Source: Budorcas taxicolor
Taxonomy: Eukaryota > Chordata > Mammalia > Artiodactyla > Bovidae
Length of the DNA stretch: 64,000 nt
Assembly: GCF_023091745.1 (NCBI RefSeq)
Contig: NC_068921.1
Span: forward strand, 11,426,001 to 11,490,000
Reading direction: 5' to 3'
Part shown: positions 22,810 through 33,727 of the stretch, piece by piece
Position numbering within the stretch: the stretch's first letter is position 1
How the letters are laid out: each line of letters opens with the position of its first letter
The notes under the pieces: generated by a model
The model's database searches: none
What the model saw: only the letters and a program-made list of their open reading frames with translations
What the model was told of the DNA's origin: nothing
Program-made: the position numbers and the translations under genes

Positions 22810-23185
22810 AATACAATGGAACATTATTCAGTAACAAAAAGAAGGCAGTACTGATTGATGCTAAAGCAGGGATGAACTCTACACTCTACTGAGTGAAAGA
22901 AGTCAGTCATAGGAGACCACCTACTGCATGCCATTATAGAAATGTGCAGAAGAGTCAAATCCACAGAGACAAAAAGCAGATTAGTGGTTGCCAATGGCGG
23001 GGGGACATGGAGGGAAGAATACCGCATGAGTGAGTACAGGCTTCTTGTGGAGGTAATAAAAATGTTCCAAAGTTGGTTACGGTGATGGATGCACAACTCT
23101 GTTTACATACTAAAAGCCACTGAATTACACATTTTAAACAGGTAAATGATATGGCATATAAGTTATATCTCTATTAAACTGTTAT
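22810..23185 (+). mobile_element. Old L1 3' end (L1M class)
   Basis: ATGGAACATTATTCAG through CACAACTCTGTTTACATACT, CCACTGAATTACACA and TTATATCTCTATTAAACTG follows an L1M 3' end. Confidence 0.75.
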
Positions 23186-23187
23186 TT

Positions 23188-23312
23188 GGGGAATTCCCTG
23201 GTGGTCCAGTGGTTAGGACTCCGTACTTTCACTGCCAAGGGCCTGGGTTCAACCCTGGTCAGGAAACTAAGATCCCTCTAGGCAGGTGGCGCAGCCAAAA
23301 AATAAAAAGGCA
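23188..23312 (+). mobile_element. Short tRNA-Glu SINE
   Basis: GAATTCCCTGGTGGTCCAGT, GGGTTCAACCCTGGTC, GGCGCAGCC and an A-tail. Confidence 0.88.
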
Positions 23313-23592
23313 AAACTGAAAAAATCCTTGTTATCAAATAGAATGAATAGCATTTTCCTTTTGCTAATATAAAAAATGCAAAATATATAATTCTTCCACA
23401 TTTAAAACTATTTTTTCTTTTTCTTTTTTTTACTGTTTACGTGAATCACAGGCTGGCATTATCCAAATACAGTTGTATAAGCCACAAGCTGCCTTGCAAC
23501 TCCAGGCTTTAGTATTTGTAGGCAAGTTGCTCTTCCTCTCTGAACCTCACTTATGTGGGGCCCTACGTGGGAAACCTTAAAAAAAAAAGGGG

Positions 23593-24357
23593 CACTGGAG
23601 AGGGTGTGGAGAAAAGGGAACCCTCCTACACTGTTGGTGGGAATGCAAACTAGTACAGCCACTTTGGAGAACAGTGTGGAGATTCCTTAAAAAATTGCAA
23701 ATAGAACTACCTTATGACCCAGCAATCCCACTGCTGGGCATACACACCGAGGAAACCAGAATTGAAAGAGACACATGTATCCCAATGTTCATCGAAGCAC
23801 TGTTTATAATAGCCAGGACATGGAAACAACCCAGATGTCCATCAGCAGATGAATGGATAAGAAAGCTGTGGTACATATACACAATGGAGTATTACTCAGC
23901 CATTAAAAAGAATTCATTTGAATCAGTTCTGATGAGATGGATGAAACTGGAGCCGATTATACAGAGTGAAGTAAGCCAGAAAGAAAAACACCAATACAGT
24001 ATACTAACACATATATATGGAATTTAGAAAGATGGCAATGACGACCCTGTATGCAAGACAGCAAAAAAGACACAGATGTGTATAACGGACTTTTGGACTC
24101 AGAGGGAGAGGGTGGGATGATTCAGGAGAATGGCATTGTAACATGTATACTATCACGTAAGAATCGAATCGCCAGTCTATGTCCGACGCAGGATACAGCA
24201 TGCTTGGGGATGGTGCACGGTGACGACCCAGAGAGATGTTATGGGGAGGGAGGTGGGAGGGGGGTTCATGTTTGGGAACGTATGTACACCCGTGGTGGAT
24301 TCATGTCAATGTATGGCAAAACCAATACAGTATTGTAAAGTAAAGTAAAAAAAAAAA
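23593..24357 (+). mobile_element. Young L1 3' end inserted in the LTR
   Basis: It encodes the C-terminal L1 ORF2 (LPYDPAIPLLGI, ARTWKQPRCPSADEWIRKLW, YTMEYYSAIKKN, HIYGI then stop) in one open frame. A bovid L1 3'UTR and an A-run follow. It is truncated at the 5' end. The duplication is probably the A-run plus GGGG found at 23579-23592 and again at 24347-24367. Confidence 0.92.
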
Positions 24358-24527
24358 GGGGGGGGGGTGCTAGCTTTTGCGGTTGGAAACCAAAATGGCG
24401 TCCAGCAAAAGAGATATGGGCGTGGTCTACGCTAAAGTTTTTGACTGGCTCTCTTGACTTCCATACACGTGGACAGTGCGTGATTACCATAGACTCCTGT
24501 TACACGAATGACGACTTGACCTTATAT

Positions 24528-24653
24528 GCATATTATAATTTGACCCTTAACGTGATTGGTGCAACTATGGCATATTATAATTTGACCTTTAACATGATTG
24601 GTGTAACTATGGCATATTATAATTTGACCTTTAACGTGATTGGTGCAACTATG
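24528..24653 (+). repeat. Three 42-bp tandem repeats in the LTR U3
   Basis: Units at 24528-24569, 24570-24611 and 24612-24653 are nearly identical. Each contains ATTTGACC and GTGATTGGTG; the ATTGG is an inverted CCAAT box. Tandem U3 repeats of this kind act as enhancers in retroviral LTRs. Here that role is inferred. Confidence 0.9.
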
Positions 24654-24684
24654 CGAGGTCCCTCCCAGAACCCCCTTGCTTGCC

Positions 24685-24713
24685 TATATAAACCAAGAGT
24701 TTGTGGCAATAAA
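24685..24713 (+). promoter_or_regulatory. LTR TATA box and polyadenylation signal
   Basis: TATATAAA at 24685-24692 and AATAAA at 24708-24713. The signal lies about where transcription would start, implying a very short R region, a betaretrovirus-like arrangement. Confidence 0.75.
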
Positions 24714-24838
24714 CCGGAACTGCTCAGACGGAACCCCTGTGGCGTATGATTGTCTCTCGCTCACCGAGGGGCTGGGTTGGCGGGCAGCAGGCTCACCTCT
24801 CCTTGGGACCCCTCGGCTTTGCAGAGGGAAGTTCCACT

Positions 24839-24911
24839 GCCTCAACGTGGGGCTGGAACCCACGACCCTGGGATTAAGAGTCCCATGCTCTACTGACTGA
24901 GCTAGCCAGTC
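24839..24911 (-). pseudogene. tRNA-Lys(CTT) copy, full length, antisense to the LTR
   Basis: The minus strand reads the complete tRNA-Lys order: CTAGCTCAG D-arm, anticodon loop CTCTTAA with a perfectly paired TGGGA/TCCCA stem, and T-arm GTGGGTTC..GCCCCAC. From memory, about 66 of 73 positions match mammalian tRNA-Lys(CTT). The acceptor stem has three mispairs (1-72, 2-71, 3-70), and no T-run terminator follows on the minus strand. It is therefore not a working tRNA gene. Confidence 0.88.
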
Positions 24912-25439
24912 CTGGGTCGCACTTACCCTTCTGTAAAGTAAGAATTAGAATACTTATTTCAAAGATTGTTGTAAGGATTAAATAGGATAATCTCTGCAAA
25001 GCACATAGCAGAGTATGCAGAGCAAAATGATACGTGAACACCAGTTACTAACATTCAAAACTGAATGTTTCTGGAGCCAAACTGGTCCATGTCCTACCCT
25101 ATACAATGATCTCATCCATATTCATTTTAAGACATTGTCACAGGGCCTCAGTGTGATAGTTAGAGGATATTTAGAGGAAATCCCTGCAAAAGAAACTAAT
25201 AAGTTCCTACTCCCCTAACTAACTCTTCTTTCTTACCAACTATTAGCTTCCTTGCTGCCAATAGTTGGTAAGGAGATAAAACAGGCCAAACTCCAGGCCA
25301 CGGGTAGGGTTGGCCCTTCACATAATCTGCTTTATTCAAAGTCAGACTTTTCCGAAAGATAATAAGGCTTGTCACTGGGGGCTCTATTGCATAACTCCTT
25401 TGATAAAGGCTTTGCAAAATGTACAGAACAAGCAATCAA

Positions 25440-25745
25440 CACTGCTGGCAGCACAGTGGATGAGAGTCCGCCTGCCAGTGCAGGCGGGTTCAATCCCTGG
25501 TCGGGGAAGACTTCAAACGCTGCGGAGCAACTAAGCCCGTGTGCCTCGACTACTGATCCTGTGCTCGAGAGCCCAGGAACTGCAGTTCCCGAAGCTCGTG
25601 CATCCAGAGCCTGTGCCTGCAACAAGAGAAGCGACCACAATGGGAAGCCTGCACACTGCAACCAAGAGGAGCCCCGCCTGCTGCAACAGCTCATGCAGAG
25701 CAATGAGGACCCAGTGCAGCCAGAAACGAAAACCTGTTTAAAGAG
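25440..25745 (+). mobile_element. tRNA-Glu SINE (long ART2-like form)
   Basis: GGTTCAATCCCTGGTCGGGG, GCGGAGCAACTAAGCCCGTG, GAGAAGCGACC and an A-rich tail. Confidence 0.88.
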
Positions 25746-26520
25746 GAAAAGAAGGCGATTCTGTATGTTAGTTTTACAGATGGTCAAACTCTTCATATAT
25801 CTGATAAATGTGAACTGCCAAGATTAAGAATGAGGATGACAGGAACAGATAGAGCAGTCGGTATACCTGGAACTCGAATAACAGGATCTAGCCTATCCAT
25901 GCACAAGTTAGTAACCACAACACTGGTGCTGAACAAGTTACACACACAACACTGTCAACACAGTCCTTCTACTCTAAGGTCAACTAACTTCCTGTTACCA
26001 TTTCAACGAAAAAATGGCAGGTTGACAGGCTCTATACTTTTCTCAGCGAACAAAATATGACCTTATTCTCAAGACACAATCATGTCAAAAACTCCCTCTC
26101 TACAATTTGAATGAGTATCTCAAGAAATATGATAACTTTCAATGGATACTTACTTATTGATAATTTCAATAACAAAACTTAAGTTATACGAGGTGGCTTT
26201 CACTAAACACATTTAACAGAATAGCTCCAAATACATTTTCAGAAAACAAAACAGAACAAAACTCCATGAATGTTTGTTTCTGGTCTCGGAATGGTGCTGA
26301 CATGCCACACTGCCCATGCACTAAGTGAGAATGCAGGTCCCAGAAAAAAAAAAAAAATGTAGTCAAGAGAGCTGTGGAGCAAGATATCACCTTTCATTCA
26401 AAGGCCTTCTGATGTAATAACGGCCATAACATAAACATACATACATAGCCCACATCATATTGCCAATAGGATTAAGAGAAGAAAAATCTTTAAGACAACT
26501 CAGCCAATCAACGTATTATC
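25746..26520. other. Unique intron
   Basis: No gene is recognised. An A-run lies at 26343-26357. Confidence 0.5.
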
Positions 26521-26521
26521 A

Positions 26522-27345
26522 GATCAGTCACTCAGTTGTGTCCAACTCTTTGCGACCCCATGGACTGCAGCTCGCCAGGCTTCCCTGTCCATCACCAGCT
26601 CCCGGAGCTTGCTCAAACTCATTTCCACCGAGTCAGTGATGCCATCCAACCATCTCATCCTCTGCCATCCCCTTCTCCTCCTGCCTTCAATCTTTCCCAG
26701 CATCAGGGTCTTTTCCAATTGAGTCAGTTCTTCCCATCAGGTGGCCAAAGTATTGAAGCTCCAGCTTCAGCATCAGTCCTTCCAATGAATATTCAGGACT
26801 GATTTCCTTTAGGATGGACTGGTTAGATCTCCTTGCAGTCCAAGGGACTCTCAAGAGTCTTCTCCAGCACCACAGCTCAAAAGCATCAATTCTTCGGCAC
26901 TCAGCTTTCTTTATAGTCCAACTCTCACATCCATACATGACCACTGGAAAAACCATAGCCTTGACTAGACAGACTTTTGTTGACAAAGTAACGTCTCTGC
27001 TTTTTAATAGGCTGTCTAGGTTGGCCATAATTTTTCTTCCAAGAAGCAAGTGTCCTTTGATTTCATGGCTGCAGTCACCATCTGCAGTGATTTAGGAGCC
27101 CCGCAAAATAAAGTCTTCCAAAATAAAGTGTTTCCATTGTTTCTCCATCTATTTGCCACGGAGTGATGAGACTGGATGCCACGATCTTAGTTTTATGAAC
27201 GTTCAGTTTTAAGCCAGGTTTTTCACTCTCCTCTTTCACTTTCATCAAGAGGCTCCTTAGTTCCTCTTCACTTGGTGCCATAAGGGTGGTATTTTTTGAG
27301 TATCTAAGGTTACTGATAATTCTCCTGGCAACCTTGATTTCAGCT
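26522..27345 (-). mobile_element. BovB LINE, 3' part
   Basis: The minus strand encodes SEEELRSLLMKVKEESEK and KIVASSLITPWQIDG, then LLGRKIMANLDSLLKSRDVT, ELWCWRRLLRVPWTARR and KLRELVMDREAWRAAVHG, with frame breaks near 27050-27110. It is 5'-truncated before the YADD motif. Confidence 0.9.
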
Positions 27346-27349
27346 TGTG

Positions 27350-27965
27350 CTTCATATAAATTATTTTAAAGGCATGGAGACTACCAAGAAAGGAAGGCAA
27401 CCCTTTCTTCAAGTAGCACTTATCTGGGAAGTTAATGTATATATAAAAAATTTAACATGGCAAATGTATAACAATGACAATAAGTCATGGAGGAATAACA
27501 GAATAAAGTTGCTAATTACTTCAGAGATGACTTTAGGGTAAGCTCCCAGAATAAGTAGGTTTTGCCCTAAGATTCTGAAAGATGGTTAGAACTTAGAACA
27601 GGCAACAGGTATGGACGTGGAAGGTCAAACAGTAGGGAAGCAGGAAAGCATCTGGGAAAATTATACAGTAGGCTGGCAAAATTAACACAGCACAAGAAAG
27701 AAAAGAGCCTGAAACAGTCGCACTATGTATGAAAAGCTTCTAACCGAAAGTTAAGATGTTTAGATTGATTATACAGTCAAGAGAAATCTATCAAAAGTTT
27801 TGGTATATTCTACTCTTTTGAAACATTTCCTCTTCTTCATCTGTCAAATAAATGAGATCTTCCTTCAAGATCCAGCTCACCAAATGCAATTTCCCCAAAG
27901 TTGCAGTGCAGTCTAAGGCTCCCTTCTCTGTATCCACAGCACTTTGGGCTAACCTCTGCTACACT
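27350..27965. other. Unique intron
   Basis: Nothing is recognised. Confidence 0.5.
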
Positions 27966-27967
27966 GG

Positions 27968-28192
27968 GTATGAAAGTGTTAGTCACTCAGTCATGCCCAA
28001 CTCTGCGCGACCCCATGGGCTGTAGCCCACCAGGGTCCTCTGTCTGTGGAATTTTCCAGGCAAGAACTGACTGGAGTGGGTTGCCATTTCCTCTTCCAGG
28101 GGATCTTGCTGACCCAGGGATAGAACCCATGTCTCTTACATCTCCTGCATTGCAGGCGGATTCTTTACCGTCTGAGCCACCAGGGAAGTTAC
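27968..28192 (-). mobile_element. Bov-tA SINE
   Basis: Antisense BovA body, then the tRNA head ending GAGCCACCAGGGAAG. Confidence 0.9.
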
Positions 28193-28819
28193 ACTGAATA
28201 GTGATTCCAAAACACTGCATGAGAATTAATGGGCAGCTTGGTAAAAAGACAGCAAGCACGGTTTATCCTTTAGCCTCTGGGAATCAGCAGTCAGACCACA
28301 CTAGTTTATACCCTAAGAACAAAAGCCATAAGGCCGTGTTCTTACACAGATGGGATTTTATAAAAATATTAGTTTCACTTTCCCTAGCATGTCACCAACC
28401 TTCTCCCTGGTGGAGCTAAGTTTATTAAGCACAAATAACTATGGTATGCTAAATTCTACTTTTAGAACCAACAACTAAAAAACCAAAGTGTAATTAATGT
28501 AACAAAATTATAAAAAGCATTAAACTACCAGCTGTTTTTCACACAATTAACTTCTGGAATATTTGAGCATAGAGTCAATTTTCCTCCTCTTTAGAAACTT
28601 ATGTCCACAACCTTCAGCTTTCTTTTTATTCTTATATATTCACCAGGCAAACATCCCTGTTCAATAAGGTCAAACGAGGCACCTTCAAATAAAAGTAGAC
28701 TGTAATTCACTACTGATGGTGTGGCTCTCCCAGAGAAGTACCTTATCTCACCTAACAAACAGACCTAACTTGAAACAGACCTAGCTTGGAACAGACAAGC
28801 TACAAGAATACACTTCGAA
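28193..28819. other. Unique intron
   Basis: Nothing is recognised. Confidence 0.5.
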
Positions 28820-28831
28820 ATGGCTTGTCAG

Positions 28832-29235
28832 AAATACTGTATATTAATGCATATATATATGGAATTTAGAAATACTGTAACAACGATCCTACATGCAGGG
28901 TAGCAAAGGAGACACAGATGTAAAGAACAGACTTTTGGACTCAGTGGAGAAGGCGAGGGTGGGATGATTTGAGAGAACAGCACTGAAACATGTGTATCAC
29001 ATGTGAAACAGATGGCTGCTGCCAAGTTCAATGCATGAGGCAGGGCACCCAAAGCCAGCACTCCAGGGCAGCCCAGAGGGATAAGGTGCAGAGGGGAGAG
29101 GGAGGTGGGTTCAAGATGGGGCGAGGGGAGAACACCTGTGGCTGATTCGTGCTGATGCATACATGAAAAAAAAACCCATCACAATATTATAATTATCCTC
29201 CAATTAAATAAATTAATTAAAAAATAAATAAATAT
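28832..29235 (+). mobile_element. L1 3'UTR insertion with 12-bp target duplications
   Basis: It begins in the L1 HIYGI end region (CATATATATATGGAATTTAG), runs through the 3'UTR and ends in an A-rich tail. ATGGCTTGTCAG is present at 28820-28831 and 29236-29247. Confidence 0.9.
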
Positions 29236-29459
29236 ATGGCTTGTCAGGATCAACAATATTGATATTTCCTTTCCAATACCCCCTTCTTCATCCCTGCCAA
29301 AGGAATCCTTCCTTGCAATTCTGAAAAGAGTAGGAATTGATATAAGGGGAAATGATCAAGGTGGTTGCAACCACACATTAATGGTGTCAGTTTCTTTAGA
29401 CAAATACACTAATAACCACAAACCATAACTAAAAGCAGGAAATATATTCTCATCTGGTG

Positions 29460-30492
29460 CCTTCAAAACAGTGATTTTATAAAGACCAACTAATCAAGCC
29501 AATATAGGATCAAAAAAATAGAGCAAATTATTTTAAGGACACCAATATTTTTTAACTTTGACAAGTCAAAATCCCAATAGAGCTGTACAACTTAACAAGT
29601 CAGTCCTAAAATTCATTCAAAACTCTACCCCAATTTTTGGAAGGGGAGGAAGAATATCTGAAAAGATATCAAACCTATGAAGTGATACTAATAAAAAGCA
29701 ATGTGATATTGGCACAATGCAAAACAGGTAAATGTAATAAAATACACTAGACAAGTTCAAAACGAGTCTACACATATGGTAATTTAGTATATGACAAGAG
29801 CAGCAGTCTAAGTGTAGAAACCATAAAACTCAATAAATGGTGAAGAGCCAATATCCCCATTTGTAGGTGAGGAGAGTTGTCATATTCCTATACTTTGCAT
29901 CCTATAAAAGCAGTTTTCATATGGACTGAGGCATTAAACCTATAAAATATAAAAAGAATAGTCAATAGTGTTAAGGGTAAGTAAAGCTTTCCTACAGAAA
30001 AATCGCCCCCCAAATTGGTAAATTTATGATATAAATAGGCGTCTCTGGTGGCTCAGACTGTAAAGATTCTGCCTGCAGTGTGGGAGACCTAGGTTTGATC
30101 CCTGGGTTGGGAAGATCCCCTGCAAAAGGAAAGAGCAACCCATTCCACTATTCTTGCCTGGAGAATTCCAGACAGAGGAACCTGGTGGGCTACAGTCCAT
30201 GGGATTGCAAAAAGTCTGACATGACTGAGCAACTAACATAGGATGGAAATATTTTAAATTTCCACAGGGCACAAGACACCATGTGGCAAAAAGACAGCAC
30301 CAGACGGGGACAATATATGCGCACTGTGTCACAAAAAGGGAGTTAACCATTAACTGTGTAATGAATTAGAAGACAGTGACACTGATGTAAATTCAGAACA
30401 TATAAAAAACTCCTACCAGGCAAAAGGATATGAGCAATTCAAAGAAAACATGAACAATCAATAAAGTTAATGGAACATCCCATCACCTCACT
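29460..30492 (+). mobile_element. Old degraded L1 (L1M), start of a nested block
   Basis: Decayed ORF2-like nucleotides (GTGATATTGGCACAATGCAA, AACTCCTACCAGGCAAAAGG). Similar L1 material reappears at 31725-31810, 32845-32990 and 33280-33960, so several younger elements appear to have landed in one old L1. Confidence 0.5.
30036..30243 (+). mobile_element. Bov-tA SINE
   Basis: Head GTCTCTGGTGGCTCAGACTG and a BovA body ending CTGAGCAACTAACA. Confidence 0.9.
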
Positions 30493-31716
30493 CCAGTCCA
30501 GTTCAGTTCAGTCGCTCAGTCGTGTCCAACTCTTTGCGACCCCATGAATCGCAGCACGCCAGGCCTCCCTGTCCATCACCATCTCCCAGAGTTCACTCAG
30601 ACTCACGTCCATCGAGTCCGTGATGCCATCCAGCCATCTCATCCTCTGTCGTCCCCTTCTCCTCCTGCCCACAATCCCTCCCAGCATCAGAGTCTTTTCC
30701 AATGAGTCAACTCTTCGCATGAGGTGGCCAAAGTACTGGAGTTTCAGCTTTAGCATCATTCCTTCTAAAGAACACCCAGGGCTGATCTCCTTCAGAATGG
30801 ATGGGTTGGATCTCCTTGCAGTCCAAGGGACTCGCAAGAGTCTTCTCCAACACCACAGTTCAAAAGCATCCATTCTTCTGCGCTCAGACTTCTTCACAGT
30901 CCAACTCTCACATCCATACATGACCACTGGAAAAACCATAGCCTTGACTAGGCGGACCTTAGTTGGCAAAGTAATGTCTCTGCTTTTGAATATGCTGTCT
31001 AGGTTGGTCATAACTTTCCTTCCAAGGAGTGTGTGTCTTTTAATTTCATGGCTGCAATCACCATCTGCAGTGATTTTAGAGACCCCCAAAATAAAGTTTG
31101 ACACTGTTTCCACTGTTTACCCATCTATTTGCCATGAAGTGATGGGATCAGATGCCATGACCTTCGTTTTCTGAATGTTGAGCTTTAAGCCAACTTTTTC
31201 ACTCTCCACTTTCACTTTCATCAAGAGGCTTTTTAGTTCCTCTTCACTTTCTGCCATAAGGGTGGTATCATCTGCATATCTCAGGTTATTGATATTTCTC
31301 CCTGCAGTCTTGATTCCAGCTTGTGCTTCTTCCAGCCCAGCATTTCTCATGATGTACTCTGCATATAAGTTAAATAAGCAGAGTGACAATATACAGCCTT
31401 GACGTACTCCTTTTCCTATTTGAAACCAGTCTGTTGTTCCATGTCCAGTTCTGTTGCTTCCTGACCTGCATACAGATTTCTCAAGAGACAGGTCAGTGGT
31501 CTGGTATTCCCATCTCTTGAAGAATTTTCCACAGTTTATTGTGATTCCCACAGTCAAAGGCTTTGGCATAGTCAATAAAGCAGAAATAGATGTTTTTCTG
31601 GAACTCTCTTGCTTGTTCCATGATCCAGCGGATGTTGGCAATTTGATCTCTGGTTCCTCTGCCTTTTCTAAAACCAGCTTGAACATCAGGAAGTTCATGG
31701 TTCACATATTGCTATA
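30493..31716 (-). mobile_element. BovB LINE with reverse transcriptase core
   Basis: The minus strand carries reverse-transcriptase motif A (FIDYAKAFD), the VRQGCILS block and the catalytic YADD (NINNLRYADDTTLMAES). The RT C-terminus follows. A 195-codon segment and a 202-codon segment are in one frame, separated only by a TAA near 31117. A frameshift near 31500 separates motif A. ACCTCACT at 30485-30492 and 31717-31724 flanks it. Confidence 0.93.
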
Positions 31717-31822
31717 ACCTCACTACTAGTAGTCAATGCAAATTAAATGGAAAAATGTAATTTTCACCCAAAAGACTGACCAAAAAGAAGAAAGGATTTA
31801 TTAGTGATATACTGTTATGGTA

Positions 31823-32832
31823 TTCTTAGAGAGATGGGAATACCAGCACCACCTGATCTGCCTCCTGAGAAATCTGTATGCAGGTCAGGAAGCAACAGTT
31901 AGAACTGGACATGGAAGAACAGACTGGTTCCAAATTGGCAAAGGAGTACATCAAGGCGGTATATTGTCACCCTGCTTATTTAACTTACATGCAGAGTACA
32001 TCATGAGAAACGCTGGGCTGGAGGAAGCACAAGCTGAAATCAAGATTGCCAGGAGAAATATCAATAACCTCAGACATGCAGACGACACCTCCCTTATGGC
32101 AGAAAGCAAAGAACTAAAGAGCCTCTTGATGAAAGTGAAAGAGGAGAGTGGAAAAAGTTGGCTTAAAGCTCAATATTCAGAAGACGAAGATCATGGAATC
32201 TGGTCTCATCACTTCATGGCAAATAGATGGAGAAACAGTGACAGACTTTATTTTGGGGGGCTCCAAAATCACTGCAGATGGTGACTGCGGCCATGAAATT
32301 AAAAGACACTTACTCCTTGGAAGGAAAGTTATGACCAACCTAGACAGCATATTAAAAAGCAGAGACATTCCTTTGCCGACAAAGGTCTGTCTAATCCAAG
32401 CTATGGTTTTTCCAATAGTCATATATGGATGTGAGAGTTGAACCATAAAGAAAGCTGAGTACCGAAGAATTGATGCTTTTCAACTGTGGTGTTGGAGAAG
32501 ACTCTTGAGAGTCCCTTGGATAGCAAGGAGATCCAACCATTCTATCCTAAAGGAAATCAGTCCTGAATGTTCATTGGAAGGACTGATGTTGAAGCTGAAA
32601 CTCCAATACTTTGGCCATCTGATGCAAAGAGCTGACCCATGTGAAAAGACCCTAATGCTGGGAAAGATTGAAGGCAGGAGGAGAAGGGGTCGACAAGAGG
32701 ATGAGATGGTTGAATGGCATCACCGACTTGATGGACCTGAGTTTGAGCAAGCTCCTGGAGTTGGTGATGGACAGGGAGGCCTGGAATGCTGCAGTCCGTG
32801 GGGAGTCAGACATGACTGAGCAACTGAACTGA
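31823..32832 (+). mobile_element. BovB LINE, opposite orientation to its neighbour
   Basis: It encodes LYAGQEATVRTGHGRTDWFQ, HQGGILSPCLFNLHAEYIMR, then a YADD region altered to HADD (NNLRHADDTS), and the RT C-terminus with frameshifts. Repeats ACTGTTATGGTA (31811-31822) and ACTGTTAGGGTA (32833-32844) flank it. Confidence 0.92.
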
Positions 32833-32994
32833 ACTGTTAGGGTAGCAGAAACTGATACAGCTTTCTCAAGAATGATTTGGTAATACGTTTAGCTTATACT
32901 TTTAGTAAACTCAGTAATTCTACTTTTTAAAATCAACTACAGAAATAGTCATACAAGTGTACAAAGATATACTATACATACATGTGAACACACG

Positions 32995-33265
32995 TGTGTA
33001 ATAATGAAATGATATGGCTCAGTTAATATTACTACATGCTAGGCATGGTTCTAAGAACTTTATGTGTATTGATTCATTTAATTTTCATAATAACTCTACC
33101 TTTAGAATCAAGTCTGTTATTTTCATCTCCCTCTTGCAGATAAGGAAACTAAGACATAGAGAAGTTAAATAACTTGCCCAAAGTCACAGAGGGAATAAGC
33201 AGTGGAGCAAGAATTCAAATCCAGGTGCTCTGACTTCAGTATCTGAGCTCTTAACCATTATAAGT
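32995..33265 (-). repeat. MIR
   Basis: Full-length antisense MIR: ATGCTAGGCATGGTTCTAAG, AGATAAGGAAACTAAGACA, TAACTTGCCCAAAGTCACAG, GAGCTCTTAACCATTA. Confidence 0.85.
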
Positions 33266-33450
33266 TTACTGCCTCCCAAACCAGGATATTCATTTATAAT
33301 ATAATAGCAAAATATTGGGACTAGCCAATTGTCGGTGATCAAATACTGGTAAAATAAATTATGATCCATCCACTGTGCAGAAAAACAAATGACACAGTGC
33401 TGGTGTAGGTACACGCAAGTATTTGTAATACATTTTTAAGTGAATGTATT

Positions 33451-33727
33451 GAAGAAGAAGAACGCAATGGCACCCCACTCCAGTACTCTTGCCTGGAAAA
33501 TCCATGGACGGAGGAGCCTGGTAGGCTGCGGTCCATGGGATCACTAAGAGTTGGACACGACTGAGGGACTTCACTTTCACTTTCGTGCATTGGAGAAGGA
33601 AATGACAACCCACTCCAGTGTTCTTGCCTGGAGAATCCCAGGTACGGCGGAGCCTGGTGGGCTGCCGTCTATGGGGTTGCACAGAGTCGGACATGATTGA
33701 AGTGACTTAGCTGCAGTAGCAGTAGCA
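33451..33727 (+). mobile_element. Bov-A2 SINE
   Basis: Two BovA monomers in sense with tail GCAGTAGCAGTAGC. Confidence 0.9.

Larger units (their letters stand above)
23554..24919 (+). mobile_element. LTR-tRNA(Lys) chimeric retroviral insertion (one LTR, no interior)
   Basis: The insert starts TGTGGGG after CACTTA (23548-23553), and the same CACTTA follows it at 24920-24925. It has one LTR (23554 to about 24836, interrupted by an L1), then an antisense tRNA-Lys copy (24839-24911), then 8 bases (24912-24919). The TATA box, close AATAAA, about 100-bp U5 ending CA (24835-24836), Lys primer and 6-bp duplication together fit a class II (betaretrovirus-like) ERV. No gag, pol or env sequence is present. 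An alternative reading takes the duplication as CTTA, 4 bp, so the element would end in CA at 24921 and the tRNA copy would be part of the LTR. The family was not identified. Confidence 0.8.
23488..25030 (+). repeat. MIR interrupted by the LTR-tRNA element
   Basis: The left half (to 23553) ends with the MIR segment TGAACCTCACTTA. The right half resumes with CCCTTCTGTAAAG and TGTTGTAAGGATTAAAT. Removing the insert and one copy of CACTTA restores a gap-free MIR alignment over at least 30 bases. Confidence 0.8.

Noticed and set aside
24528..24653. Repeats as a CRISPR-like array
   Set aside because: The units are directly tandem with no spacers and sit in an LTR U3 of a mammalian genome.
24839..24911. 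A functional tRNA-Lys gene on the minus strand
   Set aside because: The acceptor stem has three mispairs, there is no downstream T-run terminator, and it lies inside a target-duplication-bounded insertion.
25369..25827. 152-codon plus-strand frame
   Set aside because: It is mostly a tRNA-Glu SINE read through by chance.
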